Assembly: GCA_910593695.2 (NCBI GenBank)
Contig: OU343052.1
Span: 29,878,124-29,942,123 of the forward strand
DNA length: 64,000 nt
Source of the DNA: Ocypus olens
Lineage: Eukaryota; Arthropoda; Insecta; Coleoptera; Staphylinidae
Direction: 5' to 3'
Shown here in pieces: positions 23,917 to 37,779 of the stretch; position 1 is the first letter of the stretch, and each line of letters begins with the position of its first letter. Under the pieces are notes generated by a model. It ran no database searches. It was not told the origin of the DNA and saw only the letters and a program-made list of their open reading frames with translations. Both the position numbers and the translations under genes were made by a program.

Positions 23917-26780
23917 AAAAAAAAAATGATTAAATTTAATTTTTCTTCTAAAATTTATTTTCGTTTTTTTTCGAGTCTAGAATCCCATTCTGAAAACTTT
24001 TTGGTTATAAAAATTATTTGTGAGACTTACAGAAACTGAGACAAGCAAAATTTCTTTTGATATAAATCGTTCGAACAACTGCTGGAAACGCCGAAAAACG
24101 ATTAAATTTAATTTTTCTTCAAAAATTTATTTTCGTTTTTTTTCGAGTCCAGAATCACATTCTGAACACTATTTTGTAATAAAAATTATTTGTAAGACTT
24201 ACAGAAACTGAGACAAGCAAAATTTCTTTTGATGTAAATCGTTCGACAACTGCTGGAAACGCCGAAAAACGATTAAATTTAATTTTTCTTCAAAAATTGA
24301 TTTTCGTTTTTTTTCGAGTCCCAGAATCCCATTCTGAAAACTATTTGTTCATAAACATTATTTGTGAGACTTACAGAAACTGAAAACGATTAAATTTATA
24401 TTTTCTTCAAAAATTAATTTTTGTATTTTTTCAAATCTTGAATCCCATTCTGAACACTATTTTGTTATAAAAATTATTTGTGAGACTTACGGAAACTGAG
24501 ACAAGCAAAATTCATTTTGATGTAAATCGTTCGGACAACTGCTGGAAACGCTGAAAACGATTAAATTTCATCTTTCTTCAAAAATTTATTTTCGTTTTTT
24601 TTCTGGTCTAGAATCCCATTCCGAACACTATTTTGTTATAAAAATTATTTGTGAGACTTAGAGAAACTGAGACAAGCAAAATTTCTTTTGATGTAAATCG
24701 TTCGGACAACTGCTGGAAACGCCGAAAAACGATTAAATTTAATTTTTCTTCAAAAATTTATTTTCGTTTTTTTTCGAGTCCCGAATCACATTCTGAACAC
24801 TATTTTGTTATAAAAATTATTTATGAGACTTACAGAAACTGAGACAAGCAAAATTTCTTTTCATGTAAATCGTTCGGACAACTGCAGGAAATTTATTTTC
24901 GTTTTTTTTTCTAGACTAGAATCCCTTTCTGAACACTATTTTGTTATAAAAATTATTTGTGAGACTTACAGAAACTGAGACAAGCAAAATTTCTTTTGAT
25001 GTAAATCGTTCGGACAACTGCTGGAACCGCCGAAAAAAGATTAAATTTAATTTTTCTTCAAAAATGTATTTTGGTTTTTTTTCGAGTCCAGAATCACATT
25101 CTGAACACTATTTTGTTATAAAAATTATTTGTGAGACTTACAGAAACTAAGACAAGCAAAATTTCTTTTGATGTAAATCGTTCGGACACCTGCTGGAAAC
25201 GCCGAAAACGATTAATATTAATTTTTCTTCAAAAATTTATTTTCGTTTTTTTTCGAGTCCAGAATCACATTCTGAACACTATTTTGTTATAAAAATTATT
25301 TGTGCGACTTACAGAAACTAAGACAAGCAAAATTTCTTTTGATGTAAATCGTTCGACAACTGCTGGAAACGCCGAAAAACGATTAAATTTAATTTTTCTT
25401 TAAAAATTGATTTTCGTTTTTTTTTCGAGTCCAGAATCCCATTCTGAACACAATTTGTTCATAAACATTATTTGTGAGACTTACAGAAACTGAAAACGAT
25501 TAAATTTATAATTTCTTCAAAAATTAATTTTTGTATTTATTCAAATCTTGAATCCCATTCTGAACACTATTTTGTTATAAAAAATATTTGTGAGACTTAC
25601 AGAAACTGAGACAAGCCAAATTTCTTTCGATGTAAATCGTTCGGACAACTGCTGGAAACGCCGAAAAACGATTAAATTTAATTTTTCTTCAAAAATTTAT
25701 TTTCGTTTTTTTTCGAGTCTAGAATCCCATTCTGAAAACTTTTTGGTTATAAAAATTATTTGTGAGACTTACAGAAACTGAGACAAGCAAAATTTCTTTT
25801 GATATAAATCGTTCGAACAACTGCTGGAAACGCCGAAAAACGATTAAATTTAATTTTTCTTCAAAAATTTATTTTCGTTTTTTTTTTAGTCCAGAATCAC
25901 ATTCTGAACACTATTTTGTTATAAAAATTATTTGTGAGACTTACAGAAACTGAGACAAGCAAAATTTCTTTTGATGTAAATCGTTCGGACCAATGCAGGC
26001 AATTTATTTTCGTTTTTTTTTCAAATCTTGAATCCCATTCTGAACACTATTTTGTTATAAAAATTATTTGTGAGACTTACAGAAACTGAGACAAGCAAAA
26101 TTTCTTTTGATGTAAATCGTTCGGACAACTGCTGGAAACGCCGAAAAACGATTAAATTTAATTTTTCTTCAAAAATTTATTTTCGTTTTTTTTCGAGTCT
26201 AGAATCCCATTCTGAACACTATTTGTTTATAAAAATTATTTGTGAGACTTACAGAAACTGAAAACGATTAAATTTATATTTTCTTCAAAAATTAATTTTT
26301 GTATTTTTTCAAGTCTTGAATCCCTATCTGAACACTATTTTGTTATAAAAATTATTTGTGAGACTTACAGAAACTGAGACAAGCAAAATTTCTTTTGATG
26401 TAAATCGTTCGGACAACTGCTGGAAACGCCGAAAAAAGATTAAATTTAATTTTTCTTCAAAAATTTATTTTCGTTTTTTTTCGAGTCTAGAATCCCATTC
26501 TGAACACTATTTGTTTATAAAAATTATTTGTGAGACTTACAGAAACTGAAAACGATTAAATTTATATTTTCTTCAAAAATTAATTTTTGTATTTTTTCAA
26601 GTCTTGAATCCCTATCTGAACACTATTTTGTTATAAAAATTATTTGTGAGACTTACAGAAACTAAGACAAGCAAAATTTCTTTTCATGTAAATCGTTCGG
26701 ACAACTGCAGGAAATTTATTTTCGTTTTTTTTCTAGACTAGAATCCCTTTCTGAACACTATTTTGTTATAAAAATTATTT

Positions 26781-29700
26781 GTGAGACTTACAGAAACTGA
26801 GACAAGCAAAATTTCTTTTGATGTAAATCGTTCGGACAACTGCTGGAAACGCCGAAAAACGATTAAATTTAATTTTTCTTCAAAAATGTATTTTGGTTTT
26901 TTTTTCGAGTCCGGAATCACATTCTGAAAACTATTTTGTTATAAAAATTATTTGTGAGACTTACAGAAACTGAGACAAGCAAAATTTCTTTTGATGTAAA
27001 TCGTTCGGACAACTGCAGGAAATTTATTTTCGTTTTTTTTCGAGTCTTGAATCCCATTCTGAACACTATTTTGTTATAAAAATTATTTGTGAGACTTACA
27101 GAAACTGAGACAATCAAAATTTCTTTTGATGTAAATCGTTCGGACAACTGCTGGAAACGCCGAAAACCATTAAATTTAATTTTTCTTCAAAAATTTATTT
27201 TCGTTTTTTTTCGAGTCCAGAATCACATTCTTAACACTATTTTGTTATAAAAATTATTTGTGAGACTTATAGAAACTGAGACAAGCAAAATTTATTTTGA
27301 TGTAAATCGTTCGACAACTGCTGGAAACGCCGAAAAACGATTAAATTTAATTTTTCTTCAAAAATTGATTTTCGTTTTTTTTCGAGTCCAGAATCCCATT
27401 GTGAACACTATTTGTTCATAAACATTATTTGTGAGACTTACAGAAACTAAAAACGATTAAAGTTATATTTTCTTCAAAAATTAATTTTTGTATTTTTTCA
27501 AGTCTTGAAACCCATTCTGAACACTATTTTGTTATAAAAATTATTTGTGAGACTTACAGAAACTAAGACAAGCAAAATTTCTTTTGGGGTCAATCGTTCG
27601 GACAACTGCTGGAAACGCCGAAAAACGATTAAATTTATTTTTTCTTCAAAAATTTATTTTCGTTTTTTTTTTAGTCCAGAATCACATTCTGAACACTATT
27701 TTGTTATAAAAATTATTTGTGAGACTTACAGAAACTAAAACAAGCAAAATTTCTTTTGATGTAAATCGTTCGGACCAATGCAGGAAATTTATTTTCGTTT
27801 TTTTTTTCAAATCTTGAATCCCATTCTGAACACTATTTTGTTATAAAAATTATTTGTTAGACTTACAGAAACTGAGACAAGCAAAATTTCTTTTGATGTA
27901 AATCGTTCGGACAACTGCTGGAAACGCCGAAAAACGATTAAATTTAATTTTTCTTCAAAAATTTATTTTCGTTTTTTTTCGAGTCTAGAATCCCATTCTG
28001 AACACTATTTGTTTATAAAAATTATTTGTGAGACTTACAGAAACTGAAAACGATTAAATTTATATTTTCTTCAAAATTTAATTTTTGTATATTTTCAAGT
28101 CTTGAATCCCATTCTGAACACTATTTTGTTATAAAAATTATTTGTGAGACTTACAGAAACTAAGACAAGCAAAATTTCTTTTCATGTAAATCGTTCGGAC
28201 AACTGCTGGAAACGCCGAAAAACGATTAAATTTAATTTTTCTTCAAAAATTTATTTTCGTTTTTTTTCGAGTCCAGAATCACATTCTGAACACTATTTTG
28301 TTATAAAAACTATTTGTGAGACTTACAGAAACTGAGACAAGCGAAATTTCTTTTGATGTAAATCGTTCGACAACTGTTGGAAACGCCGAAAAACGATTAA
28401 ATTTAATTTTTCTTTAAAAATTGATTTTCGTTTTTTTTCGAGTCCAGAATCCCATTCTGAACACTATTTGTTCATCAACATTATTTGTGAGACTTACAGA
28501 AACTGAAAACGATTAAATTTATATTTTCTTCAAAAATTAATTTTTGTATTTTTTCAAATCTTGAATCCCATTCTGAACACTATTTTGTTATAAAAAATAT
28601 TTGTGAGACTTACAGAAACTGAGACAAGCAAAATTTCTTTCGATGTAAATCGTTTGGACAACTGCTGGAAACGCCGAAAAACGATTAAATTTAATTTTTC
28701 TTCAAAAATTTATTTTCGTTTTTTTTTTAGTCCAGAATCACATTCTGAACACTATTTTGTTATAAAAATTATTTGTGAGACTTACAGAAACTGAGACAAG
28801 CAAAATTTCTTTTGATGTAAATCGTTCGGACCAATGCAGGCAATTTATTTTCGTTTTTTTTTCAAATCTTGAATCCCATTCTGAACACTATTTTGTTATA
28901 AAAATTATTTGTGAGACTTACAGAAACTGAGACAAGCAAAATTTCTTTTGATGTAAATCGTTCGGACAACTGCTGGAAACGCCGAAAAAAGATTAAATTT
29001 AATTTTTCTTCAAAAATGTATTTTGGTTTTTTTTCGCGTCCAGAATCACATTCTGAACACTATTTTGTTATAAAAATTATTTGTGAGACTTACAGAAACT
29101 GAGACAAGCAAAATTTCTTTTGATGTAAATCGTTCGGACAACTGCTGGAAACGCCGAAAACGATTAAATTTAATTTTTCTTCAAAAATTTATTTACGTTT
29201 TTTTTCGAGTCCAGAATCACATTCTGAACACTATTTTGTTATAAAAATTATTTGTGAGACTTACAGAAACTGAGACAAGCAAAATTTCTTTTGATGTAAA
29301 TCGTTCGACAACTGCTGGAAACGCCGAAAAACGATTAAATTTAATTTTTCTTTAAAAATTGATTTTCGTTTTTTTTCGAGTCCAGAATCCCATTCTGAAC
29401 ACTATTTGTTCATAAACATTATTTGTGAGACTTACAGAAACTGAAAACGATTAAATTTATATTTTCTTCAAAAATAAATTTTTGTATTTTTTCAAATCTT
29501 GAATCCCATTCTGAACACTATTTTGTTATAAAAATTATTTGTGAGACTTACAGAAACTGAGACAAGCAAAATTTCTTTCGATGTAAATCGTTCGGACAAC
29601 TGCTGGAAACGCCGAAAAACGATTAAATTAATTTTTCTTCAAAAATTTATTTTCGTTTTTTTTCGAGTCTAGAATCCCATTCTGAAAACTTTTCGGTTAT

Positions 29701-30441
29701 AAAAATTATTTGTGAGACTTACAGAAACTGAGACAAGCAAAATTTCTTTCGATGTAAATCGTTCGGACAACTGCTGGAAACGCCGAAAAACGATTAAATT
29801 TAATTTTTCTTCAAAAATTTATTTTCGTTTTTTTTTAGTCCAGAATCACATTCTGAACACTATTTTGTTATAAAAAGTATTTGTGAGACTTACAGAAACT
29901 GAGACAAGCAAAATTTCTTTTGATGTAAATCGTTCGGACCAATGCAGGAAATTTATTTTCGTTTTTTTTTCAAATCTTGAATCCCATTCTGAACACTATT
30001 TTGTTATAAAAATTATTTGTGAGACTTACAGAAACTAAGACAAGCAAAATTTCTTTTGATGTAAATCGTTCGGACAACTGCTGGAAACGCCGAAAAACGA
30101 TTAAATTTAATTTTTCTTCAAAAATTTATTTTCGTTTTTTTTCGAGTCTAGAATCCCATTCTGAACACTATTTGTTTATAAAAATTATTTGTGAGACTTA
30201 CAGAAACTGAAAACGATTAAATTAATATTTTCTTCAAAAATTAATTTTTGTATTTTTTCAAGTCTTGAATCCCATTCTGAACACTATTTTGTTATAAAAA
30301 TTATTTGTGAGACTTACAGAAACTAAGACAAGCAAAATTTCTTTTCATGTAAATCGTTCGGACAACTGCAGGAAATTTATTTTCGTTTTTTTTCTAGTCT
30401 AGAATCCCATTCTGAACACTATTTTGTTATAAAAATTATTT
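26781..30441 (+). repeat. ~3.66-kb higher-order unit, first copy in X
   Basis: Bounded by a marker A monomer containing TGTATTTTGG (or TGCATTTTGG) followed by TCCGGAATCACATTCTGAAAAC. The next marker monomer is 3,661 bp to the right. A second marker, TTTTGGGGTCAATCG (near 27587), recurs near 31248 at the same spacing, and monomers 28144 and 31806 pair likewise. The repeat is made only of A, B and C monomers. Confidence 0.75.
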
Positions 30442-33400
30442 GTGAGACTTACAGAAACTGAGACAAGCAAAATTTCTTTTGATGTAAATCGTTCGGACAA
30501 CTGCTGGAAACGCCGAAAAACGATTAAATTTAATTTTTCTTCAAAAATGCATTTTGGTTTTTTTTTCGAGTCCGGAATCACATTCTGAAAACTATTTTGT
30601 TATAAAAATTATTTGTGAGACTTACAGAAACTGAGACAAGCAAAATTTCTTTTGATGTAAATCGTTCGGACAACTGCAGGAAATTTATTTTCGTTTTTTT
30701 TCGAGTCTTGAATCCCATTCTGAACACTATTTTGTTATAAAAATTATTTGTGAGACTTACAGAAACTGAGACAATCAAAATTTCTTTTGATGTAAATCGT
30801 TCGGACAACTGCTGGAAACGCCGAAAACCATTAAATTTAATTTTTCTTCAAAAATTTATTTTCGTTTTTTTTCGAGTCCAGAATCACATTCTTAACACTA
30901 TTTTGTTATAAAAATTATTTGTGAGACTTATAGAAACTGAGACAAGCAAAATTTATTTTGATGTAAATCGTTCGACAACTGCTGGAAACGCCGAAAAACG
31001 ATTAAATTTAATTTTTGTTCAAAAATTGATTTTCGTTTTTTTTCGAGTCCAGAATCCCATTGTGAACACTATTTGTTCATAAACATTATTTGTGAGACTT
31101 ACAGAAACTAAAAACGATTAAAGTTATATTTTCTTCAAAAATTAATTTTTGTATTTTTTCAAGTCTTGAAACCCATTCTGAACACTATTTTGTTATAAAA
31201 ATTATTTGTGAGACTTACAGAAACTAAGACAAGCAAAATTTCTTTTGGGGTCAATCGTTCGGACAACTGCTGGAAACGCCGAAAAACGATTAAATTTATT
31301 TTTTCTTCAAAAATTTATTTTCGTTTTTTTTTTTAGTCCAGAATCACATTCTGAACACTATTTTGTTATAAAAATTATTTGTGAGACTTACAGAAACTAA
31401 AACAAGCAAAATTTCTTTTGATGTAAATCGTTCGGACCAATGCAGGAAATTTATTTTCGTTTTTTTTTTCAAATCTTGAATCCCATTCTGAACACTATTT
31501 TGTTATAAAAATTATTTGTTAGACTTACAGAAACTGAGACAAGCAAAATTTCTTTTGATGTAAATCGTTCGGACAACTGCTGGAAACGCCGAAAAACGAT
31601 TAAATTTAATTTTTCTTCAAAAATTTATTTTCGTTTTTTTTCGAGTCTAGAATCCCATTCTGAACACTATTTGTTTATAAAAATTATTTGTGAGACTTAC
31701 AGAAACTGAAAACGATTAAATTTATATTTTCTTCAAAAATTAATTTTTGTATATTTTCAAGTCTTGAATCCCATTCTGAACACTATTTTGTTATAAAAAT
31801 TATTTGTGAGACTTACAGAAACTAAGACAAGCAAAATTTCTTTTCATGTAAATCGTTCGGACAACTGCTGGAAACGCCGAAAAACGATTAAATTTAATTT
31901 TTCTTCAAAAATTTATTTTCGTTTTTTTTCGAGTCCAGAATCACATTCTGAACACTATTTTGTTATAAAAACTATTTGTGAGACTTACAGAAACTGAGAC
32001 AAGCGAAATTTCTTTTGATGTAAATCGTTCGACAACTGTTGGAAACGCCGAAAAACGATTAAATTTAATTTTTCTTTAAAAATTGATTTTCGTTTTTTTT
32101 TGAGTCCAGAATCCCATTCTGAACACTATTTGTTCATCAACATTATTTGTGAGACTTACAGAAACTGAAAACGATTAAATTTATATTTTCTTCAAAAATT
32201 AATTTTTGTATTTTTTCAAATCTTGAATCCCATTCTGAACACTATTTTGTTATAAAAATTATTTGTGAGACTTACAGAAACTGAGACAAGCAAAATTTCT
32301 TTCGATGTAAATCGTTCGGACAACTGCTGGAAACGCCGAAAAACGATTAAATTTAATTTTTCTTCAAAAATTTATTTTCGTTTTTTTCGAGTCTAGAATC
32401 CCATTCTGAAAACTTTTTGGTTATAAAAATTATTTGTGAGACTTACAGAAACTGAGACAAGCAAAATTTCTTTTGATATAAATCGTTCGAACAACTGCTG
32501 GAAACGCCGAAAAACGATTAAATTTAATTTTTCTTCAAAAATTTATTTTCGTTTTTTTTTTAGTCCAGAATCACATTCTGATTACTATTTTGTTATAAAA
32601 ATTATTTGTGAGACTTACAGAAACTGAGACAAGCAAAATTTCTTTTGATGTAAATCGTTCGGACCAATGCAGGAAATTTATTTTCGTTTTTTTTTTTCAA
32701 ATCTTGAATCCCATTCTGAACACTATTTTGTTATAAAAATTATTTGTGAGACTTAGAGAAACTGAGACAAACAAAATTTCTTTTGATGTAAATCGTTCGG
32801 ACAACTGCTGGAAACGCTGAAAAACGATTAAATTTAATTTTTCTTCAAAAATTTATTTTCGTTTTTTTTCGAGTCTAGAATCCCATTCTGAACACTATTT
32901 GTTTATAAAAATTATTTGTGAGACTTACAGAAACTGAAAACGATTAAATTAATATTTTCTTCAAAAATTAATTTTTGTATTTTTTCAAGTCTTGAATCCC
33001 ATTCTGAACACTATTTTGTTATAAAAATTATTTGTGAGACTTACAGAAACTAAGACAAGCAAAATTTCTTTTCATGTAAATCGTTCGGACAACTGCAGGA
33101 AATTTATTTTCGTTTTTTTTCTAGTCTAGAATCCCATTCTGAACACTATTTTGTTATAAAAATTATTTGTGAGACTTACAGAAACTGAGACAAGCAAAAT
33201 TTCTTTTGATGTAAATCGTTCGGACAACTGCTGGAAACGCCGAAAAACGATTAAATTTAATTTTTCTTCAAAAATTTATTTTCGTTTTTTTCGAGTCTAG
33301 AATCCCATTCTGAACACTATTTGTTTATAAAAACTATTTGTGAGACTTACAGAAACTGAAAACGATTAAATTTATATTGTCTTCAAAAATTAATTTTTGT

Positions 33401-34013
33401 ATTTTTTCAAGTCTTGAATCCCATTCTGAACACTATTTTGTTATAAAAATTATTTGTGAGACTTACAGAAACTAAGACAAGCAAAATTTCTTTTCATGTG
33501 AATCGTTCGGACAACTGCAGGAAATTTATTTTCGTTTTTTTTCTAGTCTAGAATCCCATTCTGAACACTATTTTGTTATAAAAATTATTTGTGAGACTTA
33601 CAGAAACTGAGACAAGCAAAATTTCTTTTGATGTAAATCGTTCGGACAACTGCTGGAAACGCCGAAAAACGATTAAATTTAATTTTTCTTCAAAAATTTG
33701 TTTTCGTTTTTTTTCGAGTCTAGAATCCCATTCTGAACACTATTTGTTTATAAAAATTATTTGTGAGACTTACAGAAACTGAAAACGATTAAATTTATAT
33801 TTTCTTCAAAAATTAATTTTTGTATTTTTTCAAGTCTTGAATCCCATTCTGAACACTATTTTATTATAAAAATTATTTGTGAGACTTACAGAAACTAAGA
33901 CAAGCAAAATTTCTTTTCATGTAAATCGTTCGGACAACTGCAGGAAATTTATTTTCGTTTTTTTTCTAGTCTAGAATCCCATTCTGAACACTATTTTGTT
34001 ATAAAAATTATTT
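30442..34013 (+). repeat. ~3.57-kb higher-order unit, second copy in X
   Basis: Second copy of the unit starting at 26781, with the same markers (TCCGGAATCAC near 30571, GGGGTCAATCG near 31248). It is 3,572 bp long to the next marker monomer at 34014, so some monomers differ from the first copy. Relatives occur in Y at 45263 and 48766 and in Z at 59561. Confidence 0.72.
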
Positions 34014-35781
34014 GTGAGACTTACAGAAACTGAGACAAGCAAAATTTCTTTTGATGTAAATCGTTCGGACAACTGCTGGAAACGCCGAAAAACGATTAAA
34101 TTTAATTTTTCTTCAAAAATGTATTTTGGTTTTTTTTTCGAGTCCGGAATCACATTCTGAAAACTATTTTGTTATAAAAATTATTTGTGAGACTTACGGA
34201 AACTGAGACAAGCAAAATTTCTTTTGATGTAAATCGTTCGGACAACTGCAGGAAATTTATTTTCGCTTTTTTTCGAGTCTTGAATCCCATTCTGAACACT
34301 ATTTTCTTATAAAAATTATTTGTGAGACTTACAGAAACTGAGACAATCAAAATTTCTTTTGATGTAAATCGTTCGGACAACTGCTGGAAACGCCGAAAAC
34401 GATTAAATTTAATTTTTCTTCAAAAATTTAATTTCGTTTTTTTTCGAGTCCAGAATCACATTCTGAACACTATTTTGTTATAAAAATTATTTGTGAGACT
34501 TATAGAAACTGAGACAAGCAAAATTTATTTTGATGTAAATCGTTCGACAACTGCTGGAAACGCCGAAAAACGATTAAATTTAATTTTTCTTCAAAAATTG
34601 ATTTTCGTTTTTTTTCGAGTCCAGAATCACATTCTGGACACTATTTTGTTATAAAAATTATTTGTGAGACTTACAGAAACTAAAACAAGCAAAATTTCTT
34701 TTGATGAAAAACGTTCGGACCAATGCAGGAAATTTATTTTCGTTTTTTTTTTCAAATCTTGAATCCCATTCTGAACACTATTTTGTTATAAAAATTATTT
34801 GTGAGACTTACAGAAACTGAGACAAGCAAAATTTCTTTTGATGTAAATCGTTCGGACAACTGCTGGAAACGCCGAAAAACGATTAAATTTAATTTTTCTT
34901 CAAAAATGTATTTTCGTTTTTTTTCGAGTCTAGAATCCCATTCTGAACACTATTTGTTTATAAAAATTATTTGTGAGACTTACAGAAACTGAAAACGATT
35001 AAATTTATATTTTCTTCAAAAATTAATTTTTGTATTTTTTCAAGTCTTGAATCCCATTCTGAACACTATTTTGTTATAAAAATTATTTGTGAGACTTACA
35101 GAAACTAAGACAAGCAAAATTTCTTTTCATGTAAATCGTCCGGACAACTGCAGGAAAATTATTTTCGTTTTTTTTCTAGTCTAGAATCCCATTCTGAACA
35201 CTATTTTGTTATAAAAATTATTTGTGAGACTTACAGAAACTGAGACAAGCAAAATTTCTTTTGATGTAAATCGTTCGGACAACTGCAGGAAATTTATTTT
35301 CGTTTTTTTTCGAGTCTTGAATCCCATTCTGAACACTATTTTGTTTATAAAAATTATTTGTGAGACTTACAGAAACTGAAAACGATTAAATTTATATTTT
35401 CTTCAAAAATTAATTTTTGTATTTTTTCAAGTCTTGAATCCCATTCTGAACACTATTTTGTTAAAAAAATTATTTGTGAGACTTACAGAAACTAAGACAA
35501 GCAAAATTTATTTTCATGTAAATCGTTCGGACAACTGCAGGAAATTTATTTTCGTTTTTTTTCTAGACTAGAATCCCTTTCTGAACACTATTTTGTTATA
35601 AAAATTATTTGTGAGACTTACAGAAACTGAGATAAGCAAAATTTCTTTTGTTGTAAATCGTTCGGATAACTGCTGGAAACGCCGAAAAACGATTAAATTT
35701 AATTTTCCTTCAAAAATGTATTTTGGTTTTTTTCGAGTCCAGAATCACATTCTGAACACTATTTTCTTATAAAAATTATTT

Positions 35782-37779
35782 GTGAGACTTACAGAAACTG
35801 AGACAAGCAAAATTTCTTTTGAAGTAAATCGTTCGACAACTGCTGGAAACGCCGAAAAACGATTAAATTTAATTTTTCTTCAAAAATTGATTTTCGTTTT
35901 TTTTCGAGTCCAGAATTTCATTCTGAACACTATTTGTTCATAAACATTATTTGTGAGACTTACAGAAACTGAAAACGATTAAATTTATATTTTCTTCAAA
36001 AATTAATTTTTGTATTTTTTCAAATCTTGAATCCCATTCTGAACACTATTTTGTTATAAAAATTATTTGTGAGACTTACAGAAACTGAGACAAGCAAAAT
36101 TTCTTTCGATGTAAATCGTTCGGACAACTGCTGGAAACGCCGAAAAACTATTAAATTTAATTTTTCTTCAAAAATTTATTTTCGTTTTTTTTTCGAGTCC
36201 AGAATCACATTCTGAACACTATTTTGTTATAAAAATTATTTGTGAGACTTACAGAAACTGAGACAAGCAAAATTTCTTTCGATGTAAATCGTTCGGACAA
36301 CTACTGGAAACGCCGAAAAACAATTAACAATTAAATTTAATTTTTCTTCAAAAATTTATTTTCGTTTTTTTTTCGAGTCCAGAATCACATTCTGAACACT
36401 ATCTTGTTATAAAAATTATTTGTGAGACTTACAGAAAATGAGACAAGCAAAATTTCTTTTGATGTAAATCGTTCGGACAACTGCAGGAAATGTATTTTCG
36501 TTTTTTTTCTAGTCTAGAATCCCATTCTGAAGACTATTTTGTTATAAAAATTATTTGTGAGACTTACAGAAACTGAGACAAGCAAAATTTCTTTTGATGT
36601 AAATCGTTCGGACAACTGCTGGAAACGCCGAAAAACGATTAAATTTCATTTTTCTTCAAAAATTTATTTTCGTTTTTTTTCGAGTCCAGAATCACATTCT
36701 GAACACTATTTTGTTATAAAAATTATTTGTGAGACTTACAGAAACTGAGACAAGCAAAATTTCTTTTGATGTAAATCGTTCGACAACTGCTGGAAACGCC
36801 GAAAAACGATTAAATTTAATTTTTCTTCAAAAATTGATTTTCATTTTTTTCGAGTCCAGAATCCCATTCTGAACACTTTTTGTTCATAAACATTATTTGT
36901 GAGACTTACAGAAACTGAAAACGATTAAATTTATATTTTCTTCAAAAATTAATTTTTGTATTTTTTCAAATCTTGAATCCCATTCTGAACACTATTTTGT
37001 TATAAAAATTATTTGTGAGACTTACAGAAACTGAGACAAGCAAAATTTCTTTTGATGTAAATCGTTCGGAAAACTGCTGGAAACGCTGAAAACGATTAAA
37101 TTTCATCTTTCTTCAAAAATTTATTTTCGTTTTTTTTCTAGTCTAGAATCCCATTCTGAACACTATTTTGTTATAAAAATTATTTGTGAGACTTAGAGAA
37201 ACTGAGACAAGCAAAATTTCTTTTGATGTAAATCGTTCGGACAACTGCTGGAAACGCCGAAAAACGATTAAATTTAATTTTTCTTCAAACATTTATTTTC
37301 GTTTTTTTTCGAGTCCCGAATCACATTCTGAACACTATTTTGTAATAAAAATTATTTATGAGACTTACAGAAACTGAGACAAGCAAAATTTCTTTTGATG
37401 TAAATCGTTCGGACAACTGCTGGAAACGCCGAAAAACGATTAAATTTAATTTTTCTTCAAAATTTCATTTTCGTTTTTTTTCGAGTCTAGAATCCCATTC
37501 TGAACACTATTTGTTTATAAAAATTATTTGTGAGACTTACAGAAACTGAAAACGATTAAATTTATATTTTCTTCAAAAATTAATTTTTGTATTTTTTCAA
37601 GTCTTGAATCCCATTCTGAACACTATTTTGTTATAAAAATTATTTGTGAGACTTACAGAAACTAAGACAAGCAAAGTTATTTTCATGTAAATCGTTCGGA
37701 CAACTGCAGGAAATTTATTTTCGTTTTTTTTCTAGACTAGAATCCCTTTCTGAACACTATTTTGTTATAAAAATTATTT
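35782..37779 (+). repeat. 1,998-bp HOR, Y copy 1
   Basis: First of three tandem copies. It is almost the same as 19223-21220, including the CAATTAA duplication in the monomer at 36242 and GCAAAGTTATT at the end. Its first monomer has CTTTTGAAGTAAATCG and CCAGAATTTC, matching the X copy in the first mark. Confidence 0.87.

Larger units (their letters stand above)
21757..23926 (+). mobile_element. 5'-truncated non-LTR retrotransposon (LINE, Jockey/CR1-like)
   Basis: This is the only non-satellite sequence in the window. It starts abruptly after GCCGAAAA of an A monomer and ends in an A10 run (23917-23926), after which the same monomer resumes as TGATTAAATTT. It contains the linker, reverse transcriptase and C-terminal region of ORF2, a 156-base 3' UTR, AATAAA and poly(A); the 5' UTR, any ORF1 and the endonuclease part are missing, as is usual after incomplete target-primed reverse transcription. 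The target has five A residues here, so a target-site duplication of up to about five A cannot be told from the tail. Placement in the Jockey/CR1 group rests on RT motifs, a poly(A) tail and no visible RNase H; the exact clade is not resolved. Confidence 0.92.
23927..34984 (+). repeat. Block X, right part (satellite right of the LINE)
   Basis: The interrupted A monomer resumes at 23927 and the array continues without other insertions. Pairs with block Y: 24651/42234 and 25590/43172 (offset ~17,583), 28911/47234 and 31806/50129 (offset 18,323), 33591/53142 and 34801/54352 (offset 19,551). The rising offset reflects extra monomers and segments in Y. It holds the ~3.66-kb HOR at 26781 and 30442. 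At 26070-26645 the order is A-B-A-B, where Y has A-B-C-A-B-C. The right end lies in or just before the B monomer at 34973, where the array repeats the sequence that begins near 18426. Confidence 0.8.

Noticed and set aside
26738..27147. Minus-strand frames of 60-76 codons (also near 30399, 33971, 48723, 59518)
   Set aside because: They read across A and C monomers on the opposite strand, with no conserved start or codon pattern. Their recurrence only reports HOR copies.
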